Shown: piece by piece, positions 1 through 7,334 of the stretch
How the letters are laid out: every line of letters begins with the position of its first letter
Position numbering within the stretch: position 1 is the first letter of the stretch
Assembly: GCA_045655105.1 (NCBI GenBank)
Contig: JAZOOQ010000026.1
Coordinates: 1-18,587 of the forward strand
Source: RGIG4140 sp045655105
GTDB lineage: Bacteria; Pseudomonadota; Alphaproteobacteria; CAAHEQ01; UBA3637
Direction of reading: 5' to 3'
DNA: 18,587 nt
The notes under the pieces: generated by a model
Database searches by the model: none
Told to the model about the DNA's origin: nothing
Seen by the model: the letters and a program-made list of their open reading frames with translations, nothing else
Made by a program: the position numbers and the translations under genes

Positions 1-1998
1 TTAAAAAAAGAAGTGTCTTATTTTATTAAAAATAAAAAAGAAAAAAATATTCATTTCTCCCCCACTCTTTTTTCATTATTGAAAAAAAGTCTTTTAACAA
101 AAACAAACGATACAAAAAGTTATCTTCTCTTTATTTCTGATTTTCTTTTATCAACAAAAACAAAAATTCATGAAATGCAAATTAAATCTCTTGAGGAGAT
201 TCAAAATGCGCAAAATGAAGGAGATATTATCCTTTTAAGCACACATCCTAGAGATATTGCAAGAATGAGCGAATATACAGATTGGGAAACTTGTATGTCT
301 TATGATAATGAATATGCATATGATCTTTCTTTTCAAATTGGATGCGGAAGTATTGTTGCTTATTTAATTAATTCAAAAAATCCTCATAAAAAACTTTCAA
401 GAGTTTTATTAAAACCTTATGCAATGGAAGAAGAAATAAAAAAACTTGAAAATCGATTAAATATATTTTATCAAGGCAAAAATAAAAAAACTCTAAAAAG
501 CATTGAATTATCTATCATTTCAAACACAAACTTAAAGAAAATAAGAAATGAATTGGGTGTTTTTTTTAATAAAACAAAAGAAGATTTATCATATACCGAA
601 CCGAATATTGGACCTAGAGTTTATCTGGCAGATAAACAATTTGGTCTGCAAAATTCTCTTTTTCTAAATTATTTAAATTATATAAACAAAAAATATTTAA
701 GCACAACGCATCCTGAAGGAGCCTTTTTTGCATTTGGCAATTACTATCGCGAAAATTTAAACAAGCAATATTTCTTCTCAAATCCAAATAATCCTCTTCA
801 TTTGATAAATTTTCTTGAAATGAATAAATCCCCATATAAAGTTACTTATCAAAATAATCAACCTTACATTTTTACCAAAAGCATTTATTCTAAAGGGATT
901 TATAACTTAAATTTAAGCGGTGTTTATTCTGATTACATAACAATGGAATCACAAGATTTAAAATTTATCGATAACCGAGGTCTTAAAACAAAAGTATTAA
1001 CTCTTTTGAATTTATCAAACACCGATCCTTTTCCAACAACACTCCACATAAGTGAAAAATTGATTATTCATGGGAAAAATTTAACTATTTTACCCAAATA
1101 TATCAAAACACAAGAACTTGATATTAATGCCCCTCAACTTCAATTTATCCCTCAAGAATTGAATGTCAAATCCCTTTCCATTATCAATACAAATGTTCAT
1201 CAATTACCTAATTTAAAACTTGAAATTCTTTCCGCTACTACTTCAAAAATAAAAGATTTAAGAAATGTTGATGTTAGTGAATTTTTAGATCTTACCTCAA
1301 CACCAATTCAATTTTTAAAAGATAAACTCACTGTTTCTTATCTGATTTTAAAAAATTGCAAAAACTTAAAACAACTGCCAACACTTCTAAACATTAAAGG
1401 TCTTGATATTTCAAATACAACTCTTCTAAATATTCCTATCACACATTATAAATGGTTACTCATGAATAACCATATGGGATTAGAAAAATTACCAACAAAT
1501 GTTTCATTTGACGTATTAGAAGCTCACAACAGTGATCTTAAAGAGTTGCCTACAAATATTTCTGCATCAAGAATTAATATTTCAAAATCAAAAGTTTCTT
1601 GTTTGCCAACAAATTTAAAAATACATGAACTAGATATCTCTCAAACAGAGATTGAAACATTGCCAACAGATATTCAAGTTTATGATTTAAAAGCAAAAAA
1701 AACAAAAATATCTGTTATTCCTTCAAATATTAAAATCAAAAAAATAGATCTGAGAGAATCTTCATTAGAAACGGTTCATTATTCAAAATATTTACATCAT
1801 CTTACTTTAACAAAGTTACCTCAATTCATCCATCCGCAACTTTCACCTTTTATTTTTGTTGGCTTTGATGAAAAAGATATTTTAAAATCCAAAAAACTAT
1901 ATATTGAAAAATATATATCCCCATCCAAAATAACTGAAAAAAATATTTTAATATCTCATCACATTCATAAAAATATTTATTCACATACCAAATCTTAA
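1..1998 (+). CDS. Leucine-rich-repeat protein with conserved N-terminal module (5' end unresolved)
   Basis: The reading frame is open from base 1. A GTG at 13 is the first candidate start (661 residues), but it has no properly spaced Shine-Dalgarno sequence, so the gene may begin left of the window. Residues about 75-140 (GTG numbering) hold a recognisable module with the pattern STHPRDIARMS..W.TCMS, then GS.VAYL and a basic LLKP ending. I associate this pattern with uncharacterised proteins of gut and host-associated bacteria, from memory and with no search. From about residue 335 to 600 come roughly a dozen short LRRs of about 20 residues (LPTNI/LPTDI, LDIS, LRES), the bacterial YopM/IpaH-like type. 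About 60 residues follow the last repeat, too few for an IpaH-type NEL ubiquitin-ligase domain. No signal peptide or membrane segment is seen. The gene is followed after 43 bases by a DUF805 gene. Function is unknown; binding a protein partner through the LRR is the family expectation, and an effector role is only inference. Confidence 0.8.
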   Translation, partial: LKKEVSYFIKNKKEKNIHFSPTLFSLLKKSLLTKTNDTKSYLLFISDFLLSTKTKIHEMQIKSLEEIQNAQNEGDIILLSTHPRDIARMSEYTDWETCMSYDNEYAYDLSFQIGCGSIVAYLINSKNPHKKLSRVLLKPYAMEEEIKKLENRLNIFYQGKNKKTLKSIELSIISNTNLKKIRNELGVFFNKTKEDLSYTEPNIGPRVYLADKQFGLQNSLFLNYLNYINKKYLSTTHPEGAFFAFGNYYRENLNKQYFFSNPNNPLHLINFLEMNKSPYKVTYQNNQPYIFTKSIYSKGIYNLNLSGVYSDYITMESQDLKFIDNRGLKTKVLTLLNLSNTDPFPTTLHISEKLIIHGKNLTILPKYIKTQELDINAPQLQFIPQELNVKSLSIINTNVHQLPNLKLEILSATTSKIKDLRNVDVSEFLDLTSTPIQFLKDKLTVSYLILKNCKNLKQLPTLLNIKGLDISNTTLLNIPITHYKWLLMNNHMGLEKLPTNVSFDVLEAHNSDLKELPTNISASRINISKSKVSCLPTNLKIHELDISQTEIETLPTDIQVYDLKAKKTKISVIPSNIKIKKIDLRESSLETVHYSKYLHHLTLTKLPQFIHPQLSPFIFVGFDEKDILKSKKLYIEKYISPSKITEKNILISHHIHKNIYSHTKS

Positions 1999-2041
1999 TC
2001 TATCCTCTTAAAACAACCTATTTTATTATCAAAAACATCCC

Positions 2042-3055
2042 ATGAATCAACTTTCCTTTTTTAAACTAATTAAAGAAATAATAAAAAAAAGTTTTACTCT
2101 TTCAGGTAGAGAACCAAAAGAAAGCGTTACAGCTTATCTGATTTTTCTTGTTTTATTTGAAGTTGGATTATCTATCATATATCATTTTACAACTCTAAAA
2201 ATTGGTTATAAATTTATTTTTTCATTTTTACCACTTGTTCCTCTACCCTCTTTATTTATCCGACGCATCCATGATCATAATAAAAATTTAGGGTTTACAT
2301 TACTCCCCTTTTTCTTGTTTCTTATGTTGCTTCCTTTCTTAAATTTTAAAGCATTTGAAGCTAATATACAAAATGAAAAACTTATTACTGGTGGAATTAT
2401 TATTGAAATTCTCACTGTTTTATTTCTTATTCAGTTTTTTTTATTTTTCATTCTATTATTCTTAAAGGGAGATAAAAACGAAAATTTATATGGGCCATCA
2501 TCTAATTATCTTATCTTTCCCATCAAAAAAAGAACTATTATAATTCTATTTTCCATTTTATTTGGCTTTATTTTAGTTGTTTTTTCATTAAACCAAAAAG
2601 AATCTATTCAAACACAAAATTTAAATATTCTTGCCCCTAACAATCCTCAAAAAAATACAACAAACTTATCTAAAAAGAGTTTTTCAATAAAAAAACAACC
2701 TATTTTTCATAAAATTGAACAAATTAAAACACCCAAAACAAAAGAAATCCTTCCCTTACAAAAGGATCAAAATCTTCAAGTAGATTCAATTCAAAATGAA
2801 ATCAAAGTTAATGATCTATTAAACTTTTTATTTTTCCTTTCAATTCAAACTCTTAAAGATGAAAACGAAATTTCATATTCTGAAAGTACACCACGTGAAA
2901 TTATTTTAATCAAAGCCCAAAATGGGAATATTACATTTATTCTAAAAGACACTGCACTATTAAATCTTATAAAACAACAATCTATTGATTGTCAAAAAGA
3001 AGTTTGCCATTTTAAATCAAATAAATATTTAAAAACAATAAATAATGGGTATTGA
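2042..3055 (+). CDS. DUF805-family membrane protein with extra C-terminal domain
   Basis: The N-terminal half shows DUF805 hallmarks: SGREPKE near residue 21 (the GRxxR-like motif) and SLFIRRIHDHNK near residue 70 (the RRxHD motif). Hydrophobic segments lie near residues 31-49, 57-73, 83-103, 115-140 and 164-183. The fifth is an addition to the usual four, so if the N-terminus is cytoplasmic the remaining 150 residues would be periplasmic. That tail is a Lys/Gln/Thr-rich linker and then a compact segment with a CX4C pair (DCQKEVC) near the end, which would suit a disulphide outside the cytoplasm. I do not recognise the tail domain. The ATG at 2042 has no clear Shine-Dalgarno sequence (the upstream bases are A/C rich), so expression may be weak or coupled to the LRR gene 43 bases upstream. 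DUF805 has no established biochemical function. Confidence 0.82.
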   Translation: MNQLSFFKLIKEIIKKSFTLSGREPKESVTAYLIFLVLFEVGLSIIYHFTTLKIGYKFIFSFLPLVPLPSLFIRRIHDHNKNLGFTLLPFFLFLMLLPFLNFKAFEANIQNEKLITGGIIIEILTVLFLIQFFLFFILLFLKGDKNENLYGPSSNYLIFPIKKRTIIILFSILFGFILVVFSLNQKESIQTQNLNILAPNNPQKNTTNLSKKSFSIKKQPIFHKIEQIKTPKTKEILPLQKDQNLQVDSIQNEIKVNDLLNFLFFLSIQTLKDENEISYSESTPREIILIKAQNGNITFILKDTALLNLIKQQSIDCQKEVCHFKSNKYLKTINNGY

Positions 3056-3062
3056 TTTTTTT

Positions 3063-3090
3063 TTGATTATTCATTATCCTTGAGTAGAAT
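3063..3090 (+). promoter_or_regulatory. Candidate sigma70 promoter for the second DUF805 gene
   Basis: TTGATT (3063-3068), a 16-base spacer and TAGAAT (3085-3090) lie 24 bases before the ATG at 3115. The composition is AT-rich, so chance matches are common, but position and spacing fit. A Shine-Dalgarno AGAGGA follows at 3104-3109. Confidence 0.45.
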
Positions 3091-3114
3091 AAAATTCATT
3101 AAAAGAGGAACAAA

Positions 3115-4200
3115 ATGAGTGAAACACAAAAACCATTAAGAAAAACATCTGCAAAAAAAACAACAACTAAACCTCAAAAGAAAACAGCAATAAAAAAAAC
3201 TGTTTCTAAAAAAATGACTTCTACTAAACCTACTTCAAAAAAAGCCATTAAAACTCAAGATAACACTTTAACTATCACTCAATCTGAAAAAGAGGAAAAC
3301 ATTTTATTAAATCAACCAATGCAAGAAGATTCTATAACAGAAAATAATATAAAAGAGGAAACTGTTGTATCAGAAAAAATGGGATTTTTTAAACTTTATT
3401 TTTCAACATGGAAAAAGATGTTTTCCACAAAAGGTCGCGCAAGCAGAACTGAAATTTTCTTATTTCCAATTGTAAATCTTTTTATTTTCTTTTCATTTTT
3501 TCTTTCCTCATTAGCCGTAAGTTTCTTCTTTGAAGAAGAGTTGATAAGCCTGGCTTTGATTACGATTCCTTATATTTTAGCTATTATATCTTTACCAGCA
3601 TCTATTACTTTACTTATTCGAAGATTTCACGATTTTTCAAAAAGAGCTCTCTTTGCTGTTCTTCCTTATCTTTTATTTTTAACTTTGGCTCCATTAATTA
3701 TTTTTCTTTTAAATCAAATAACACCAAATGAAATATTAATTAGTTTGAGCATTGCTGTAATAGTTATTTTATGGTTATGGGCTTTAATTTGGACATTGAT
3801 GTATATGTTTCGCCCTGGAACTAAAGGCGCCAATAAATATGGAGAAAGACCACAAACAAAAACAAGAATTATCTGGATAAACTTAATAATAGTTTTAATC
3901 AATGTTGTTTTATATTATGGTATTTTAGTTTTTTCTTTTCTTTTAGCATATATTGAAATGCCATCCGACCTTCAGACAATTAATCAAAACGTTTACGAAT
4001 CAATGCCTTACTCTAACTCAATTTCCAACGTTGACTCTGGAGCTACCCCCCCTTTATCTGATGAAGAATTTGAGGCTGAAATTTTAAAGATGGAAAAATT
4101 CATCAACTCATTACCTGATGAAAATAATTTAACAGATATTGAAAAAACGGAAACTAAAAGCCCTACAACAACAAAAAATCTTTTAGATCCAAAAGAATAA
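3115..4200 (+). CDS. DUF805-family membrane protein with Lys/Thr/Ala-rich N-terminal tail
   Basis: This protein of 361 residues has three parts. Residues 1-47 are a low-complexity basic tail of K, T, A, S and P, resembling histone-H1-like or AlgP-like tails. Residues 48-85 form an acidic linker. From about residue 90 comes a DUF805 domain with GRASR at 107-111, LLIRRFHDFSK in the middle and FRPGTKGANKYGERP at the end, all typical of the family. Five hydrophobic segments are visible, the last (IIWINLIIVL...LLAYI) being extra, followed by an acidic 70-residue C-terminal tail. If the basic tail is cytoplasmic it could contact nucleic acid, ribosomes or acidic lipid; that is inference only. The Shine-Dalgarno AGAGGA sits five bases before the ATG. 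It is a diverged tandem paralogue of the preceding DUF805 gene. Confidence 0.87.
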   Translation: MSETQKPLRKTSAKKTTTKPQKKTAIKKTVSKKMTSTKPTSKKAIKTQDNTLTITQSEKEENILLNQPMQEDSITENNIKEETVVSEKMGFFKLYFSTWKKMFSTKGRASRTEIFLFPIVNLFIFFSFFLSSLAVSFFFEEELISLALITIPYILAIISLPASITLLIRRFHDFSKRALFAVLPYLLFLTLAPLIIFLLNQITPNEILISLSIAVIVILWLWALIWTLMYMFRPGTKGANKYGERPQTKTRIIWINLIIVLINVVLYYGILVFSFLLAYIEMPSDLQTINQNVYESMPYSNSISNVDSGATPPLSDEEFEAEILKMEKFINSLPDENNLTDIEKTETKSPTTTKNLLDPKE

Positions 4201-4218
4201 AGAACATCTACTAAAAAG

Positions 4219-4246
4219 AAACCCACTGGCCTAGCCAGTGGGTTTT
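4219..4246. terminator. Bidirectional intrinsic terminator
   Basis: A 12-bp perfect stem (AAACCCACTGGC / GCCAGTGGGTTT) with loop CTA is followed by TTTT on the + strand and by TTTCTTTTTAG on the - strand. It sits 19 bases after the DUF805 stop and downstream of the ankyrin gene stop at 4312, so it can serve both convergent genes. Confidence 0.9.
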
Positions 4247-4311
4247 GGATTACAATAAAAACAAGATCAAACCTCCTATTTTTTATTCCAAACGAGTATT
4301 TAAACTTATCG

Positions 4312-5847
4312 TTACTTAGATCGAGTAAGACCCGCCCTTACTTTTTTACCAACAGACTTTGCAGACCCTACAAGCTCAGTCGATATGTTTGCTTGAGAAT
4401 CAATTCCTAACTCTGTGGTCTTCTCTGCAGGCGGCAATTTATCAACCTTGTTAGCACGCGAACTTGAAGTATCTCCAACAATCATTTGATCTCCAGTTGA
4501 AGCGTCCAAAACTAAAGCAAATACACTCATACTACTACACAACTCTGAAGCATGCGTATTAACACTTCGATCATCTCGCTCTGTAGCCAAATCTAAAGAA
4601 CTTTTCTCATTCACTATGGATTGGTCTGATTCTATTTCCTCACTGTTTTCTCTTCTAATCTCATCAGCCTGCCCCCTTAAACACTGAGAAAATGGTGCAT
4701 TTTTTTCTTCTAACCAATCAATAATTAATAATAAATTTTTTATTTTACGCTCATCCAACTTTTTAGTCGAATCTTCTTCCTTTTGATCATCAATCAACTT
4801 TCGATAAGCACTATCTAATGGCGTTTCATTCCAATTATTTTTCACCGATAAATCAGCACCTGCTTCAAGAAAAGCTTGAAAGATTTCTGTATGACCACAC
4901 TCTGTAGCATAATGCAAAGGAGTAAATCCTTGATCGTTTTTTATATTTTTATCAACCCCCAAGTCAAACAATATCTTAACAACATTTGCCAGCCCATGAA
5001 ATACAGCACTATGTAATATAGACCAACCATACCTATCTTTCTGGTTAATATCTGCCCCTAAATGAATCAAATCTCTAATATCTTCAACTCGTTCATTATA
5101 AACAGCATCTCTTAAAAGGCGAGTTAAACTATATTTTCTTCTAACTTCATCAGCCTGAACCCTTAAACGCTGAGAAAATGATGCATTTTTTTCTTCTAAA
5201 CAATCAATAATTAATAATAAATTTTTTATTTTACCCTCATCCAACTTTTTAGTCGAATCTTCTTCCTTTTGATCATCAATCAACTTTCGATAAGCACTAT
5301 CTAATGGCGTTTCATCCCAATCATTTTTCACCGATAAATCAGCTCCAGCTTCAAGCAAAGACTGAAAGATTTCTGTATAGCCACACTCTGCTGCATAATG
5401 CATAGGTCTAAAACCATTTTTATTTTTTATATTTTTATCAACTCCCAATTCAAGCAATATGTTAACAGTATTCGTATGTCCATGAAATACAGCCCTATGC
5501 AACATAGACCAACCATACTCATCTTTCTGGTTAATATCTAATCCAACGTGCATCAATGATCGAACATCTTCAATTCGTGCGTTATAAACAGCATCCTCTA
5601 AAAAACCTAAAATATCAGTCTCTACATTTAGTTTTTTCAAAACATCTGTTGGCATCATCCCCACTGGAACACCATTTAGAAAAGATAAATTCAAAACACT
5701 CAAAAATGCCTCATGATACTGTGATGGGATATTCCAAGAAGTTGGCAATTGTTGCAATCCCTTATCATCAGATTTAATTTCATAAAAATAATTATAATCA
5801 ATAAAATATTCATTTTTATAAGTCGATGACCCAATAAAACTTGGCAC
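4312..5847 (-). CDS. Ankyrin-repeat protein, probably the separated C-terminal part of a metallopeptidase-ankyrin fusion
   Basis: The frame encodes 511 residues from a GTG at 5847 that has no Shine-Dalgarno sequence and overlaps the upstream gene by 32 bases. Residues about 82-243 and 244-405 are two near-identical 162-residue units. Each has three ankyrin repeats (for example YGWSMLHRAVFHGHTN, GFRPMHYAAECGYTEIF, WDETPLDSA) and a Lys/Glu-rich helical spacer. Residues 406-511 are Ser/Thr/Glu-rich, apparently disordered, with a basic C-terminus. No signal peptide or membrane segment is seen. Removing one copy of a 10-bp repeat at 5869-5888 joins this frame directly to the upstream HELKH peptidase, giving 728 residues. 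I therefore think this is the downstream half of one gene, expressed separately only if the GTG is used. Ankyrin repeats normally bind proteins and are common in host-associated bacteria; the target is unknown. Confidence 0.78.
   Translation of the reverse strand: MPSFIGSSTYKNEYFIDYNYFYEIKSDDKGLQQLPTSWNIPSQYHEAFLSVLNLSFLNGVPVGMMPTDVLKKLNVETDILGFLEDAVYNARIEDVRSLMHVGLDINQKDEYGWSMLHRAVFHGHTNTVNILLELGVDKNIKNKNGFRPMHYAAECGYTEIFQSLLEAGADLSVKNDWDETPLDSAYRKLIDDQKEEDSTKKLDEGKIKNLLLIIDCLEEKNASFSQRLRVQADEVRRKYSLTRLLRDAVYNERVEDIRDLIHLGADINQKDRYGWSILHSAVFHGLANVVKILFDLGVDKNIKNDQGFTPLHYATECGHTEIFQAFLEAGADLSVKNNWNETPLDSAYRKLIDDQKEEDSTKKLDERKIKNLLLIIDWLEEKNAPFSQCLRGQADEIRRENSEEIESDQSIVNEKSSLDLATERDDRSVNTHASELCSSMSVFALVLDASTGDQMIVGDTSSSRANKVDKLPPAEKTTELGIDSQANISTELVGSAKSVGKKVRAGLTRSK
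4651..5596. repeat. Tandem 486-bp in-frame duplication inside the ankyrin gene
   Basis: Two copies with a constant offset of 486 bases (162 codons), about 4651-5110 and 5137-5596, share long identical stretches. Examples are the blocks beginning with CCTTAAAC at 4675 and 5161, and the matching TTATAAACAGCATC-type ends at 5096 and 5582. Nucleotide identity is high by eye, so the duplication is fairly recent or kept alike by recombination. The length keeps the frame open. Confidence 0.88.
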
Positions 5848-6508
5848 AATAGCTACTGTTGCAATCTGTTGAATATCTTTGAATATCTAATAATTGCCCT
5901 GTTTCAAGTGCTTTTTTATAGCGTTTTTTTATCTCAGGCATAATTGCTTTAATATAATAATAAACATCTGTTTCTTTAAGTTCAGATTGAAACTCTTCAA
6001 TACTTTTCTTTTTATTTAAGCAATCCATCATTATGCTTGCTAATTCTGATGCTCTGGCTCTAGATTCTAAAAGAATTCTAATTTGATGATAGCTCAACCC
6101 GTCTTTTTGATAATCAGTGTTTGCTAAATCATAATATTCTTTAGTACAATCTTCAGCATGCTTTAACTCATGCACCAAAATTACAAATAACGCATTATCA
6201 AATGCATCCTCACGAAACCGAATAATATTATTATCTCTTAAAAAACTAGCACAACACGTATCAGAAGAAGGTAATGTCATTGCATCAATGGTCAAAGGTT
6301 TATCAACTCTCCAATTTGGGAATTCTTTATATAATAGGGAATTGCACTCATTCAAATGATAGATCTTTTTCATTACCGCTTGCAATTCTTTTTCTTTCTC
6401 AGATAAAAGTGAGATGTCTAAAGCTAAAAACTCAGGGTAACTTATTGTTTTTTCTTCACCCGTTTTTTGACCGTATCTAACTTTAACGTTATCTAATGCA
6501 TTAGGCAT
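5816..6508 (-). CDS. Putative zinc metallopeptidase (HELKH), probably the truncated N-terminal part of a fusion
   Basis: This 230-residue frame contains FVILVHELKHAED, an HExxH zinc-peptidase motif with H113, E114 and H117. A following helix, ILLESRARASELA, has E148 in a place suited to a third, gluzincin-type zinc ligand, and resembles the EAxARA segments of several putative bacterial metallopeptidase families. The hydrophobic residues before HELKH fit the active-site helix. I cannot place it in a named family and no substrate can be inferred. No signal peptide is seen. The start is sound: ATG at 6508 with AAGGAG seven bases upstream and a good promoter. The last 20 residues after LLDIQ (210) are probably out of frame, because a 10-bp duplication at 5869-5888 shifts the reading. 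With one copy the frame continues into the ankyrin protein. The catalytic motif is intact in the short form. Confidence 0.75.
   Translation of the reverse strand: MPNALDNVKVRYGQKTGEEKTISYPEFLALDISLLSEKEKELQAVMKKIYHLNECNSLLYKEFPNWRVDKPLTIDAMTLPSSDTCCASFLRDNNIIRFREDAFDNALFVILVHELKHAEDCTKEYYDLANTDYQKDGLSYHQIRILLESRARASELASIMMDCLNKKKSIEEFQSELKETDVYYYIKAIMPEIKKRYKKALETGQLLDIQRYSTDCNSSYCAKFYWVIDL
5869..5888. repeat. Perfect 10-bp tandem duplication that shifts the reading frame
   Basis: TTGAATATCT occurs exactly twice in direct tandem (5869-5878 and 5879-5888). Ten bases is not a multiple of three, so the second copy moves translation from the peptidase frame to a tail that stops at 5816. With one copy, LLDIQ continues as QIATVAIVPSFIG into the ankyrin protein. 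Confidence 0.93.
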
Positions 6509-6552
6509 AAAAAAACTCCTTAAAAAAAACTTTTTTTAGTCCATACAATATC

Positions 6553-6581
6553 ATTTTACCACGTTTTCATATTTTTGACAA
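6553..6581 (-). promoter_or_regulatory. Sigma70-type promoter for the metallopeptidase-ankyrin locus
   Basis: Read on the - strand: TTGTCA (6581-6576), 17-base spacer, TAAAAT (6558-6553). Transcription would start about 40 bases before the ATG at 6508, whose Shine-Dalgarno AAGGAG is within that leader. Confidence 0.65.
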
Positions 6582-6632
6582 AACTTTTTTAAAATCACCC
6601 AAAATAGCCCACCAAACTGACAGCTCTTTTTT

Positions 6633-7334
6633 TTAAGAAATATTTCCAAATCTTCTGTGCCGCTGTTCAAAATCAATTATTGCCTTTCTAAACTCTTTTT
6701 CATCAAAATCAGGCCATAAAACAGGTGTAAAATAAAACTCAGAATAAGCCATTTCCCAAAGCAAAAAATTGCTAATTCGTTGTTCCCCACTCGTTCTAAT
6801 AATTAAATCTGGATCAGGAATATGAGCTGTTGATAAATGAGATGAAAAACAATTCATATCAATTTCGCAAGGAGATAATTCCCCATCTTTTACTTTTTGA
6901 GCTAATTTTTGAACAGCATTTAATATATCTGATCTAGAACCATAACTTAAAGCTAGAACAACATGAAAACCATTTGAATTTTTTGTTTGCTCTTCAATTT
7001 GATTCATTTTTTCAATCAAATCTGAAGCAAAACGATCTCTTTCACCAATAAATGAAACACACACACCTTCTTTTAAAAGGTCGTTCACATCATTTTTAAG
7101 GTATTCACGAAAAAGGTTCATTAAAGTATCAACTTCTTCCTTTGGTCTTGACCAATTTTCAGAAGAAAAAGCATAAAGCGTTACAACTTTAATCCCCTCT
7201 TCACGGGCACATTTTAAAACCTTTTTTAAAGTTTCAGCACCTTTTTTATGGCCAACAGTTCTAGGTAACCCTCTTTTTTGGGCCCACCTGCCATTCCCAT
7301 CCATAATAATACCTACATGAACTGGAAGCGCCAT
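6633..7334 (-). CDS. uppS: Isoprenyl transferase / undecaprenyl diphosphate synthase
   Basis: This cis-prenyltransferase condenses isopentenyl diphosphate units onto farnesyl diphosphate to make the C55 carrier lipid for peptidoglycan and surface glycan synthesis; it is cytosolic and membrane-associated. The family motifs are present in order: HVGIIMDGNGRWA with the catalytic Asp12, GHKKGAE, YAFSSENWSRP, and near the C-terminus IIRTSGEQRISNFLLWEMAY followed by FxPVLWPDF. The length, 233 residues, is typical. The ATG directly abuts the gpsA stop codon, and its Shine-Dalgarno CAGGAG lies within the last gpsA codons, so translation is probably coupled. It is the last gene of the aas-gpsA-uppS unit. 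No convincing terminator hairpin follows. In many bacteria uppS instead neighbours frr/cdsA/dxr, so the placement here is a local arrangement. Confidence 0.97.
   Translation of the reverse strand: MALPVHVGIIMDGNGRWAQKRGLPRTVGHKKGAETLKKVLKCAREEGIKVVTLYAFSSENWSRPKEEVDTLMNLFREYLKNDVNDLLKEGVCVSFIGERDRFASDLIEKMNQIEEQTKNSNGFHVVLALSYGSRSDILNAVQKLAQKVKDGELSPCEIDMNCFSSHLSTAHIPDPDLIIRTSGEQRISNFLLWEMAYSEFYFTPVLWPDFDEKEFRKAIIDFEQRHRRFGNIS

Noticed and set aside
4008..4226. 72-residue - strand open frame near the end of the second DUF805 gene
   Set aside because: It lies antisense to the DUF805 tail and across the terminator hairpin, so it is a shadow frame.
4651..5596. Possible CRISPR or mobile-element origin of the repeated sequence
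   Set aside because: There are just two long coding copies with no spacers, terminal inverted repeats or transposase.
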